A stretch of 10,522 nucleotides of DNA from JBBSEZ01 sp038239195 (GCA_038239195.1 JBBSEZ010000356.1:1-10522), one strand, 5' to 3'. Positions 1-6,430 are shown, numbered from the stretch's first letter. Program-made: numbers and translations. Notes: generated from the sequence alone by a model not told the origin.

Positions 1-152
1 GTTGCGCTGCGCTCCGGGTGAGCGGCGACCTCCCTCCACGTCACGAAGTACACCAGCCGTTTGACCGCCTCCTCGTATCCCTCCCGGCCCTTCTCGGCGG
101 CACTGCGCGCATTGCCTGACGCAGAAGCCCGGCGAGCAGACGGCGGACTACC
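1..152 (-). CDS. possible partial reading frame running off the left edge
   Basis: A minus-strand frame is open from just after a TGA at 155-153 to the window edge. From about position 101 downward nearly every codon ends in G or C, and the peptide looks natural (GREGYEEAVKRLVYF, then VTWREVAAHPERSA). Above that point, codons end in A or T far more often, so only the last 33 or so codons look coding. I see no in-frame ATG. An ATG exists nearby in another frame, so a short indel or a non-ATG start is possible. I do not recognise the family. The gene, if real, is mostly outside the window and would be divergent from the PAL-like gene at 320. Confidence 0.25.
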
Positions 153-222
153 TCAGGTGTTCGATGCCAAGCCGCTCGGTCGCCTGATAGGCATGGCTGG
201 CCCGGCCCCTCGCGCCCTCATG

Positions 223-238
223 CGCCGAAACGCCGAAA
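223..238. repeat. tandem 8-bp direct repeat next to a promoter-like element
   Basis: The octamer CGCCGAAA occurs twice without a gap (223-230 and 231-238), ending two bases before the putative -35 hexamer of the PAL-like gene. It could be a binding site for a regulator, or chance in a GC-rich leader. The repeat itself is seen directly. Confidence 0.4.
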
Positions 239-240
239 AC

Positions 241-269
241 TTGCACGCCCCGCCACTCCGCGTTACGAT
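241..269 (+). promoter_or_regulatory. candidate sigma70-type promoter for the PAL-like/Ldh2 unit
   Basis: TTGCAC (241-246) and TACGAT (264-269) are separated by 17 bases, the usual housekeeping spacing. The -35 matches the consensus at 3 of 6 positions and the -10 at 4 of 6. A run of four A bases lies just upstream. Transcription would begin near 276, giving a leader of about 44 bases that includes the strong ribosome site at 303-308. The element is inferred, because planctomycete promoters are poorly defined. Confidence 0.35.
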
Positions 270-302
270 CTTCCCAGCCGGCCCCGTTCCCATTCCGCGT
301 CG

Positions 303-308
303 AGGAGG
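303..308 (+). promoter_or_regulatory. ribosome binding site AGGAGG for the PAL-like gene
   Basis: A perfect AGGAGG lies 11 bases before the ATG at 320. The spacing is slightly long, but no other in-frame start fits it better, so it supports 320 as the start. Confidence 0.6.
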
Positions 309-319
309 AAAGGCCCACC

Positions 320-1357
320 ATGGACGAGCCCACGCGAGTGCTGCGGTCCCCGAACGTCTGCGTTGGGGAAGGCCCCTTTCGCTACCGGGTCGATCTCCCC
401 TGGGCGAAGTTCCCCGGCGACGGGCCCGACGGCGAGGTCGTCGCCGTCGCCTGCGACCGGCGCGACCGCGTCTTCGTCTTCCTCCGCGGCCCTCGCCCGG
501 TCCACGTCTACGAGGCCGACGGGGCGTTCGTGGCCGCGTGGGGCGAGGGCCTGTTCGTCCGGCCGCACGGCATCTTCCTCGGCCCCGAGGACGTCGTCTA
601 CTGCACCGACGACTTCGGCCACACCGTGCGCGCCTTCACGCCCGGGGGCCGGCTGCTACTGACGCTGGGCACGAGTGGCCGGCCTTCCGACACCGGGGCC
701 ACCAGCATCGATTACCGGACGGTCCAGTACGCCGGCCCGCCGTTCAACTACCCGACCAACCTGGCGCTGGGCCCGTCGGGCGATCTCTACGTCGCCGATG
801 GCTACGGCAACGCGCGCGTCCATCGCTTTGCGCCCGACGGCCGGCTGCTCCAGTCCTGGGGCGAGCCGGGGAGCGCGCCCGGCCAGTTTCGCGTGCCCCA
901 CGGGCTGGCCATCGATGCCGACGGCACCGTCTACGTCGCCGACCGCGAGAATAGCCGGGTGCAGCTCTTCACGGCCGAGGGCACCTATCGGGGGGAGTGG
1001 GCCGACGTGGCTCGCCCCTGCCAGGTGTTCATCGACCGCCTGCGCGGATGGGTCTACGTCGCCGAGCTGGGCTTTCGCGCGGGGCGGTGGCCCGGCACCG
1101 GCCCTGCCGCGGCAAACGCTCCCGGGGGGAGGGTCAGCGTGTTCGACCGCAGCGGCGCCCTCCAGGCCCGCTGGGGTGGGGGCGACAATCCGTGTGCTCC
1201 CGGCGACTTCTTCGCGCCGCACGGCATCTGCGTCGATTCGCGCGGCGACGTCTACGTCGCCGAGGTGGCCCTGTCGGCGGGCGGGCGCGCGGGGCTCGTT
1301 CCGGCCTCCTGCCACACGCTTCAGAAGTTCGTCCGCACAGCGAGGCCCTCGCCATGA
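320..1357 (+). CDS. NHL beta-propeller protein, peptidyl-alpha-hydroxyglycine alpha-amidating lyase (PAL)-like
   Basis: The 345-residue protein is made of NHL-type propeller blades, clearest at about 37-68, 79-110, 142-174, 190-221 and 297-316. Motifs such as DGYGNARVHRF and ADRENSRVQLF closely resemble those of the PAL catalytic core. Comparison from memory with rat PAL places the zinc histidines at H83, H194 and H301, each in a PHG motif. Catalytic Y162 (DGY), R208 (DREN) and R56 (FLRG) also match. One difference is Ala at 299, where rat PAL has Met two residues before the third His. PAL cleaves alpha-hydroxyglycine amides to an amide plus glyoxylate. Bacteria have few known amidated peptides, so a small substrate such as ureidoglycolate is also possible. 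There is no signal peptide, suggesting a cytoplasmic enzyme. Its TGA overlaps the next gene's ATG (ATGA), implying translational coupling. Family is fairly sure, substrate unknown. Confidence 0.85.
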   Translation: MDEPTRVLRSPNVCVGEGPFRYRVDLPWAKFPGDGPDGEVVAVACDRRDRVFVFLRGPRPVHVYEADGAFVAAWGEGLFVRPHGIFLGPEDVVYCTDDFGHTVRAFTPGGRLLLTLGTSGRPSDTGATSIDYRTVQYAGPPFNYPTNLALGPSGDLYVADGYGNARVHRFAPDGRLLQSWGEPGSAPGQFRVPHGLAIDADGTVYVADRENSRVQLFTAEGTYRGEWADVARPCQVFIDRLRGWVYVAELGFRAGRWPGTGPAAANAPGGRVSVFDRSGALQARWGGGDNPCAPGDFFAPHGICVDSRGDVYVAEVALSAGGRAGLVPASCHTLQKFVRTARPSP

Positions 1358-2397
1358 AGCTCCGACCGGATCGTTTGTGCGAGCTCGCCTCGGCCATCTT
1401 CCGCGCGGCGGGCTGCCAGCCGGCCGAGGCCGAGCGAATCGCGTCCCACCTGGTGGAAGCCAACCTGGTCGGGCACGATTCCCACGGCGTCATCCGCGTG
1501 CCGTCCTACGTTCAGTGGTTGCGCGACGGGAAGGTCCTCGCCAACCGCACGCTTCAGGTCGTGTTCGAGAACGAGGCCCTCGCCGTCGTCGATGGGCAGT
1601 TCGGCTTTGGCCAGACCATCGGCGAGCAGGCGACAGAACTGGGGATCGAGAAGTCGGCGAAGCACGGCGTGGCCGTGGTCGCCCTGCGCAACGCGGGCCA
1701 TCTCGGACGGATCGGCGACTGGCCCCTGATGGCGGCCCGGGCGGGCAAGCTCTCGCTGCACTTCGTCAACACGACGGGCGCCGGCATCCTGGTCGCGCCG
1801 CACGGCGGCATCGAGCGGCGCCTGTCGGCCAACCCGATCGCGGCCGGCATCCCCATTCAGGGCAGCGCGCCCCTGATCCTCGACATGTCGGCCTGCACCC
1901 TCGCCGAGGGCAAGATTCGCGTGGCCCTGAACAAGGGCGTTTCGGTGCCGGAGGACTGTCTCATCGACGCCGAGGGCCGGCCGACGACCGACCCGCGGGT
2001 GTTCTACGCCAACCCGCCGGGGGCCATCCTGTCCATCGCCGGCCACAAGGGCTACGGCTTGGCGGTGCTCTGCGAGGTACTCGCCGGCGCCCTCACCGGG
2101 GGCGGGTGCAGCGACCCGGCGAACGCGGGCCGCGTGGTGAATGGGATGCTCTCGATCTTCCTCGACGTCTCGCGGTTCCAGGCCGACGATGCCTTCGCCG
2201 CCGAGATCGAGCGCTTCGTGGCCTGGGTGAAGAGCTCGGCAAAGGCGATGCCCGGAGGCGAAATTCTGATGCCGGGCGAGATCGAGGAGCGGACCAAAGC
2301 GCAACGGCTGCGCGAGGGGATCGACGTCGATGAAACGACGTGGTCGCAGGTCCTCGAGACGGCTCGGAGCGTCGGCGTGGACGTTCCCAGTTCCTGA
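1354..2397 (+). CDS. Ldh2-family NAD(P)-dependent 2-hydroxyacid dehydrogenase (malate/L-lactate/ureidoglycolate type)
   Basis: The 347-residue protein has the usual length and motif order of the Ldh2/YbiC/AllD family, which oxidises 2-hydroxyacids such as L-malate, L-lactate, L-sulfolactate or ureidoglycolate with NAD(P). Visible signatures are GHDSHGV at 40-46, with RVPSY following, NAGHLGR at 113-119, containing the family's conserved His116, ANPIA at 159-163, LDMSACTLAEGKI at 176-188, GHKGYGLA at 230-237 and GGEILMPGE at 301-309. The ATG at 1354 is chosen because the homology begins there (MKLRPDRLCELAS) and it overlaps the preceding stop as ATGA. An open frame extends upstream to 997, but that part is the PAL-like gene read out of frame. 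Substrate cannot be read from sequence. The PAL-like partner makes a ureidoglycolate or hydroxyglycine-type substrate worth considering. It ends three bases from a convergent gene. Confidence 0.92.
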   Translation: MKLRPDRLCELASAIFRAAGCQPAEAERIASHLVEANLVGHDSHGVIRVPSYVQWLRDGKVLANRTLQVVFENEALAVVDGQFGFGQTIGEQATELGIEKSAKHGVAVVALRNAGHLGRIGDWPLMAARAGKLSLHFVNTTGAGILVAPHGGIERRLSANPIAAGIPIQGSAPLILDMSACTLAEGKIRVALNKGVSVPEDCLIDAEGRPTTDPRVFYANPPGAILSIAGHKGYGLAVLCEVLAGALTGGGCSDPANAGRVVNGMLSIFLDVSRFQADDAFAAEIERFVAWVKSSAKAMPGGEILMPGEIEERTKAQRLREGIDVDETTWSQVLETARSVGVDVPSS

Positions 2398-2400
2398 ACG

Positions 2401-2793
2401 TCAGTTCGCGGCAATCGAGTCGATGGCCCGGCGGATCGCTGGCGTGAGGTCGGTGGCGTGCCCTTTCGCCAGGAGGTCCGACAGCCACCCTACCGCGGCG
2501 TGGACGTCGTCCTCGGCCTCGACCTTGGCCACGACGGCGAAATCGCCGTAACTGGTGATCTCCGCTCCGAAATCGTTCCTCGGTCGCGTGGCCTTGCGCA
2601 ACGGCTGCTCATACGTCTCGTCCAGCAGGAAGGTGACCTGATGGATGCGAGGGCTTCCGGCTGCGGGCGCGACGAGGAGGACCACGTAGAAGCCAGGGAG
2701 CAGGCGCCCGTCCTCGTCCTCGGCCTCGAACGAGGCGGGATGGTTGCCGTCGAGTTGGAATCGCGCTTTGAGCTCGAACAGTGGGTTCGCCAT
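2401..2793 (-). CDS. small protein resembling a stand-alone prokaryotic YEATS (pYEATS) domain
   Basis: This 130-residue acidic protein has no signal peptide or membrane helix. Residues 35-92 fit a beta-sandwich pattern. A strand FYVVLLVAP is followed by VTFLLDETYEQP (53-64) and then DFGAEITSYGDF (74-85) with AVVAKVE. This matches the YEATS/pYEATS plan, a strand ending in L-x-x-[ST]-[FY], then an F-x-[AV]-x-I-x-x-[WY]-G-[ED]-F segment. The eukaryotic aromatic-cage residues GWGEF correspond to SYGDF here. The C-terminal 35 residues look helical. Known pYEATS domains are described, as I recall, in predicted prokaryotic conflict or immune proteins, usually fused to other modules; here the domain stands alone. 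A GAGGG lies nine bases before the ATG. The gene is downstream of DUF1501 (133-bp gap, with a hairpin) and convergent with Ldh2. The coding call is firm; the pYEATS label is pattern recognition only. Confidence 0.72.
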   Translation of the reverse strand: MANPLFELKARFQLDGNHPASFEAEDEDGRLLPGFYVVLLVAPAAGSPRIHQVTFLLDETYEQPLRKATRPRNDFGAEITSYGDFAVVAKVEAEDDVHAAVGWLSDLLAKGHATDLTPAIRRAIDSIAAN

Positions 2794-2810
2794 GACGGGG
2801 TGCCCTCAGC

Positions 2811-2865
2811 GTCCGTCGCGAGGTCGCCGATCCCCTCGGGTTGGCGAGCCTGTTGCGCGACGGAC
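2811..2865. other. 55-nt near-perfect stem-loop upstream of the pYEATS-like gene
   Basis: An outer perfect 10-bp stem pairs 2811-2820 (GTCCGTCGCG) with 2856-2865 (CGCGACGGAC). After a 4-base asymmetric loop (2852-2855) the pairing resumes from 2821-2834 to 2838-2851 with one bulge on each arm and a CTC apex. Over 20 pairs form in total. It occupies the gap between DUF1501 and the pYEATS-like gene, ending 17 bases before the latter's ATG. No T-run follows on either strand, so it is not a classic terminator. It could be an attenuator, an mRNA processing or stability element, or a REP-like palindromic repeat. The structure is seen; its role is unknown. Confidence 0.6.
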
Positions 2866-2926
2866 AGGAGCGCGCAGCCTCGCAAAGATCGGTCCGGGGT
2901 GCAAGAAGAATCTTCGCGCCAATCCC

Positions 2927-4285
2927 TCACGAGCCCTGGAACAGCGCCCGGATCGGCCGGCCCGCGTTGAGGCGCGAGGGCCGGTTGAGCGCGTCGCGGA
3001 GCTCGGCGTCGGGATCGACGCCCAACGCCTGGTAGACCGTCGCTCCGACGTCGTAGGGGGCGAACGGGTCGGTCGTCGGGAATGCGCCGACGCGGTCGGA
3101 GCGGCCGATCACACGCCCGCCGCGCACACCGCCGCCGGCGAACAGGCCCGAGTAGACCGCCGCCCAGTGGTCGCGGCCCGGCTGCGTCGAGCCCGGCAGC
3201 GTCGAGACGCGCGGGGTGCGCCCGAACTCGCCCAGGGCCGCCACCAGCGTGTCGTCGAGCAGGCCCTGCGCCTCCAGGTCATCGACCAGGGCGGCCAGCC
3301 CCTGGTCCAGCCACGGCAGCAGTCTGCCCTTCAACCGGCCCCAGTTGTCCACGTGGGTGTCCCAGCTCTGCACGATGCCCATGTTGGCCTGCACGATCGG
3401 CACGCCTGCCTGCACCAACCGCCGGGCCAGCAGCAACGACTGGCCGAACGGATTGCGGCCGTAGCGGTCGCGGACGCGGTCCGGCTCGCGCTCGAGGCGG
3501 AACGCCTGCGCCACCTTGCCGGAGGTCAACATCTCGAAGGCCAACTGCTGATGCCTGCGGAAGGGTGGGCCTCCTCTGGGCGCCGGGCCGAGCTGGTCGA
3601 GGAGCGCGCGCCGCCGTCCCAGGCGATCCGCGTCAGTGCCGGCGGGCAGGCCGAACGCGTCCATCCGGAAGGTCGAAGAGCTCGGGTCCTGGGTGACCAG
3701 GAGCGGGTCGTGGGCGGCGCCGAGAAGGCCGGCGTGCTGGCCGGGCCAGGTGAGCGGTCCCTCGATCAGCGAGTGCGGGAGGGTGACGCCGGAGGGGACG
3801 CCGTCGCGCCGGGGCCGAACGTGGTTGAGCCCGGCGGCGTAGCAGGGCCAGTCGCGGCGCGACAGCACGTTGTCGAGGTCGCTGCCGCGCTGGTTGGGCA
3901 TCGGTGCCCCGGTCAGCACTCGATGCGTGGCGGGCAGATGGCCATTTTCTCCGTGCGACAGCGACCGCACCAGCGCCCAGCGCCCCATGCGAGCGGCCAG
4001 TTGTGGCAGGTGCTCGCACACCTGGATGCCGGGGACGCTGGTGGCGATGGGCCGGAACTCGCCGCGAACCTCGACGGGGGCGCCCGGCTTCATGTCGAGC
4101 GTGTCGAGGTGGCTCATTCCGCCGGTGAGCAGCACCAGGATGACGGACCGCGACTTGCCGCGCTCCGCCTGCGGGGACGCCGAGGCGGCCCGGCCGGCGA
4201 GGAGGGCGGGCAGGCCGAGGCCCAGGAGGCTGCTGCCGCCGACCTGGAGGAAATCGCGGCGATGGAGCGTCGGGAGCGGGAGCAT
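2927..4285 (-). CDS. DUF1501 family protein, Tat-exported
   Basis: The 452-residue protein begins with a twin-arginine signal (HRRDFLQVGG, 8-17) and a hydrophobic stretch to about residue 30, so it is probably exported folded. The DUF1501 order follows: SVILVLLTGGMSHLDT (47-62), MKPGAP, RSLSHGENGHL, SWDTHVDN (307-314), GEFGRTPR (352-359), GRDHWAAVYSGLFAGG (370-385) and YDVGATVYQALG (411-422). The family belongs to the alkaline phosphatase/sulfatase-like superfamily. Asp and His in WDTH and GRDHW are plausible metal ligands, but no activity is established. In planctomycetes DUF1501 genes commonly sit beside DUF1549/DUF1553 cytochrome-type genes; none is in this window, so this one appears solitary. 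The ATG at 4285 places the Tat motif at the normal distance, although no clear ribosome site precedes it. The plus strand opposite is also open for a long way, as expected for GC-rich coding DNA. Confidence 0.92.
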   Translation of the reverse strand: MLPLPTLHRRDFLQVGGSSLLGLGLPALLAGRAASASPQAERGKSRSVILVLLTGGMSHLDTLDMKPGAPVEVRGEFRPIATSVPGIQVCEHLPQLAARMGRWALVRSLSHGENGHLPATHRVLTGAPMPNQRGSDLDNVLSRRDWPCYAAGLNHVRPRRDGVPSGVTLPHSLIEGPLTWPGQHAGLLGAAHDPLLVTQDPSSSTFRMDAFGLPAGTDADRLGRRRALLDQLGPAPRGGPPFRRHQQLAFEMLTSGKVAQAFRLEREPDRVRDRYGRNPFGQSLLLARRLVQAGVPIVQANMGIVQSWDTHVDNWGRLKGRLLPWLDQGLAALVDDLEAQGLLDDTLVAALGEFGRTPRVSTLPGSTQPGRDHWAAVYSGLFAGGGVRGGRVIGRSDRVGAFPTTDPFAPYDVGATVYQALGVDPDAELRDALNRPSRLNAGRPIRALFQGS

Positions 4286-4600
4286 GATGAGATACCGGCG
4301 CGGAGGGAGGGCGAGGCACGTGCGGAGGGTAGGACGAAGTGATTCTAGCAGCCGCAGGGGGCCCCTGGCGAGGAAATACTGCCGTGTCCTGACCGTGACG
4401 ACCGTGACCCACCCTCCCGTGTGGCTGCGGGCCTTCGATCAACCCTGAACGCGCCGGTGTGGGGCGCTTACGGTGGACGGGGAGCTTGCCCAGGGCCTTC
4501 AACCGGGCTTGCTCGACGGCAGATGCTGGCCATTCCGCAGGGAGGCCCCTCGAGCAGAAGCGGTAAGCGCGCCTTGCGGTGTCCGGCATGAGAGGCGAGC
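4286..4600. other. 315-bp intergenic region with no recognisable gene
   Basis: This lies between the divergent DUF1501 gene and the damaged membrane-protein gene and should contain both promoters. I see no convincing -35/-10 pair, RNA gene or protein family in any frame. A tandem 9-mer is present at 4391-4408, and an AGAGG ribosome site at 4591-4595 precedes the ATG at 4601. Minus-strand frames here stay open but give arginine- and proline-rich peptides without family features. Confidence 0.5.
4391..4408. repeat. tandem 9-bp direct repeat
   Basis: GACCGTGAC occurs twice without a gap (4391-4399 and 4400-4408), about 105 bases upstream of the DUF1501 start. It could be an operator-like repeat or a replication-slippage product; nothing further supports a role. 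Confidence 0.35.
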
Positions 4601-4996
4601 ATGGATGACGAGCTGACTCCCAGCAGAAGTTCGCCGCCGAGGACGCGGAGAGCATGGTCCCGCGCGCCCTCAAGGGGCGCAGCCGGGAGGCCATCGTCGC
4701 GGATTTGCTCCGGCTCGACTGGTCGCCGGCCGCGACGGAGGCCCTGGTCGATCGGGCCGAGGAGGACTTGCGCAGATACCACGAGCCGCCGGAGGCCCGC
4801 GCGGTTGGTCCGAGAGGCACGGAAGCAATTCGTGGGCGGCGCCCTGACGGTCGCGATCGGGATCGCGATTGGTGCCTCCGTGCTCCTTGGGTCGGGCTTC
4901 GCGGTCCTCCAGATCCCTACCGGAGTGCTGCTCGTCGGGCCCCTTTTCCTGGCCCGAGGCTGGGCGCGCTGGCGGTTGTACTGGCGAGGGCCGTCG
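4601..4996 (+). pseudogene. small two-helix membrane protein with two compensating frameshifts
   Basis: An ATG at 4601, with AGAGG five bases upstream, begins MDDELTP. The natural continuation QKFAAEDAES then MVPRALKGRSREAI is in another frame, reached by a one-base loss near 4620. From 4654 to 4800 that second frame has 46 of 49 codons ending in G or C and encodes a helical region (VADLLRLDW, ALVDRAEEDLRRYHEPPEAR). At about 4800 the sequence returns to the first frame, via a one-base gain or two-base loss, as RLVREARKQFVGG. Two membrane helices follow (about 4835-4891 and 4901-4957), ending LARGWARWRLYW. From memory this helical N-terminus plus two-helix plan recurs in Gemmata-like hypothetical proteins; function unknown. 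Either the gene is decaying or the assembly has two indels. There is no stop after the helices, so the frame runs on into a vsr remnant and the true 3' end is uncertain. Confidence 0.6.
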
Positions 4997-5101
4997 GCTG
5001 TGTCCGCCGATTTGGCCAGAGCCACCCGGGGCCGGCCCGGGCCTACGCGGCTGGCCGGGGCCGTTTCGCGGCGGAGCGGGGTTGGTCGGGCATGCGCTCC
5101 A

Positions 5102-5299
5102 GACTTCTGGGCCAGGAAATTCGCGGGGAACGTCCGGCGTGACGGAGAGAAGATCGCGGCCCTCCGCGAGACCGGGTGGGACGTTCTCGTCGTCTGGGAG
5201 TGCGAGACGAAGGACCGCGACAAGCTGAGGCAGGCTCCCCAGGCGCTCATGAAGGAAGATGACAAGGAGGCTACGGGTCAGTCCGGACAAGGGCTGTAG
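5102..5299 (+). pseudogene. vsr: C-terminal remnant of a very short patch repair (Vsr) endonuclease
   Basis: The last 65 or so residues of an open frame read DFWARKFAGNVRRDGEKI, then ALRETGWDVLVVWECETK, then DRDKL, before a TAG at 5297-5299. This follows the C-terminal half of E. coli Vsr (EFWLEKIGKNVERDRR, LQELGWRVLIVWECAL, REKL) nearly position for position. Vsr nicks T:G mismatches made by deamination at Dcm-type methylated cytosines. The catalytic N-terminal half, with the metal-binding Asp and the conserved G-C-F-W-H motif, is missing from all three plus-strand frames upstream. The frame instead fuses back into a two-helix membrane protein, and no start codon or ribosome site belongs to the fragment. 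It is most likely a gene remnant. No cytosine methyltransferase gene is visible in the window. The Vsr match is strong; loss of function is inferred. Confidence 0.72.
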
Positions 5300-5574
5300 T
5301 GCCAGGGGAACGGCAAGGTGGTTTCCATCAACGGCATTTGTTCGCCCAACCGTTCGCGAAGGCTATCCGTAGCCAACCTCCTCAACGAGCTGCGGCATGG
5401 GGAGGTGGTCGGCGTTGAGCAGGGGCGCCCCCGAACCTCACGCACTCTGGAGGACCGGGCCCCGTTCTGGCATCGGGCGAAGGTCTGCCCGGTCCGTGCC
5501 TTGCCGCGCGCACCGGCTGGCCCCGGTGCCCAGGGCGACTCTGCCTTGCAGCGCGGACATGACGCCCCTCTCCC
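5300..5574. other. 275-bp spacer without an identifiable gene
   Basis: This lies between the vsr remnant (+) and the 3' end of the epimerase gene (-), so two transcripts converge here. One plus-strand frame from the ATG at 5318 reads plausibly for about 35 residues (SVANLLNELRHGEVVGVEQG) before turning arginine- and proline-rich and running antisense into the epimerase. It could be a further remnant of the decayed region. No terminator with a T-run, RNA gene or repeat was seen. Confidence 0.4.
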
Positions 5575-6423
5575 TCACCGCTTCTTCGCCCAGTTCTCCT
5601 TGATAAACGCCAGCCCCTTCGTATACACCTCGTCCGCCGACGGGAACAGATCGCGCCACACCCTCGTCGCTGCCGCGAGATCGGGCAGGGCTCGCCCGAA
5701 CGCCTCGATCACCACCCAGCCGTCGTATCCCGTCTTTTTCAGAGCGGCGAAGGTCTCGTCCCAGTGGACGTGCCCGCTGCCGGGCGTGCCGCGGTCGTTC
5801 TCGCTCACGTGCACGTGGATGAAGTGGCCGGCGATCGACGCGATGGTCGGGGCGATGGCCTTCTCCTCGATGTTGGCGTGGAAGGTGTCGTACATCATCC
5901 GGAAATGCGGATGGTTCACCTTCTGGACCAGCGCCTTGGCGTCGGCGGCCGTCGTCAGGAAGTAGCACTCGAAGCGGTTGAGGTACTCGATGGCCAGCAT
6001 CACCTTCGCCTTCTGCGCCTCCTCCGCGGCAGCGCGCAGCAGGTCGGCGACCCAGTTCTTCTCGTCGTCGGTCGGCCCCTTGCCGGAGAACTGGCCCAGC
6101 GCCGAATGGTAGGGGCCGCACAGGTTCTCCCCGCCCAGCGTGGCCGTCATCTCGATGGCCCACTTGATCTTGTCCAGCCCCGCCTTGCGCACGGCGGGGT
6201 TGGGGCTGATCGGGTTGGCCTCGGGGGTGACCACCGTCACCGTCGTGCAGCCCAGGCCCAGGTTGTCCAGCTCCTTGCGGATGGTCTTGTAGTGCGCCAC
6301 GTCCCCGCCGAAGAGCGGCAGCTCAACGCCGTCGAAGCCAGTCTTCTTCAACTTCGCGAACAGCGGAAAGTGCTCCTCGGTGACGTGCGTCGTCCAGAGC
6401 AACAGGTTCATCCCGGTACGCAT
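5575..6423 (-). CDS. sugar phosphate isomerase/epimerase family protein, D-tagatose/D-psicose 3-epimerase-like
   Basis: This 282-residue TIM-barrel protein belongs to the AP endonuclease 2-like/xylose isomerase-like superfamily. Metal ligands of ketose 3-epimerases are recognisable as E146 (IEYLNRFE), D179 (YDTFH), H205 (HVHVSE) and E240 (VVIEAFG). Substrate-contact residues E152, H182 and R211 (ENDRGTPG) are also present. Each sits exactly six positions before the counterpart I recall in Pseudomonas cichorii D-tagatose 3-epimerase (E152, D185, H211, E246; E158, H188, R217). A metal-dependent C3 epimerisation of a ketohexose or related keto-sugar is therefore likely. Hydroxypyruvate isomerase or an inosose-type activity is less likely. 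There is no signal peptide, so it is probably cytosolic. The ATG at 6423 is preferred over Met5 because GGGGGAG lies seven bases upstream. It is last of three co-directional genes, after a permease. Confidence 0.9.
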   Translation of the reverse strand: MRTGMNLLLWTTHVTEEHFPLFAKLKKTGFDGVELPLFGGDVAHYKTIRKELDNLGLGCTTVTVVTPEANPISPNPAVRKAGLDKIKWAIEMTATLGGENLCGPYHSALGQFSGKGPTDDEKNWVADLLRAAAEEAQKAKVMLAIEYLNRFECYFLTTAADAKALVQKVNHPHFRMMYDTFHANIEEKAIAPTIASIAGHFIHVHVSENDRGTPGSGHVHWDETFAALKKTGYDGWVVIEAFGRALPDLAAATRVWRDLFPSADEVYTKGLAFIKENWAKKR

Positions 6424-6430
6424 GGCGTGT

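Noticed and set aside
997..1353. N-terminal extension of the dehydrogenase
   Set aside because: This segment is the PAL-like gene read in another frame. Family homology starts at the ATG at 1354.
675..2333. Plus-strand open frame overlapping both the PAL-like and dehydrogenase genes
   Set aside because: It is out of frame with both recognised proteins and encodes low-complexity Arg/Ala/Pro sequence.
2744..4342. Long plus-strand open frame of about 530 codons opposite the DUF1501 gene
   Set aside because: Its translation is rich in Arg, Ala, Gly and Gln without domain features, and the minus strand carries a complete DUF1501 protein. GC-rich coding DNA often leaves the antisense frame open.
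4601..5299. Programmed frameshifting or a genuine membrane-Vsr fusion protein
   Set aside because: Two opposite shifts without slippery sequences fit mutation or sequencing indels better, and the Vsr part lacks its catalytic half.
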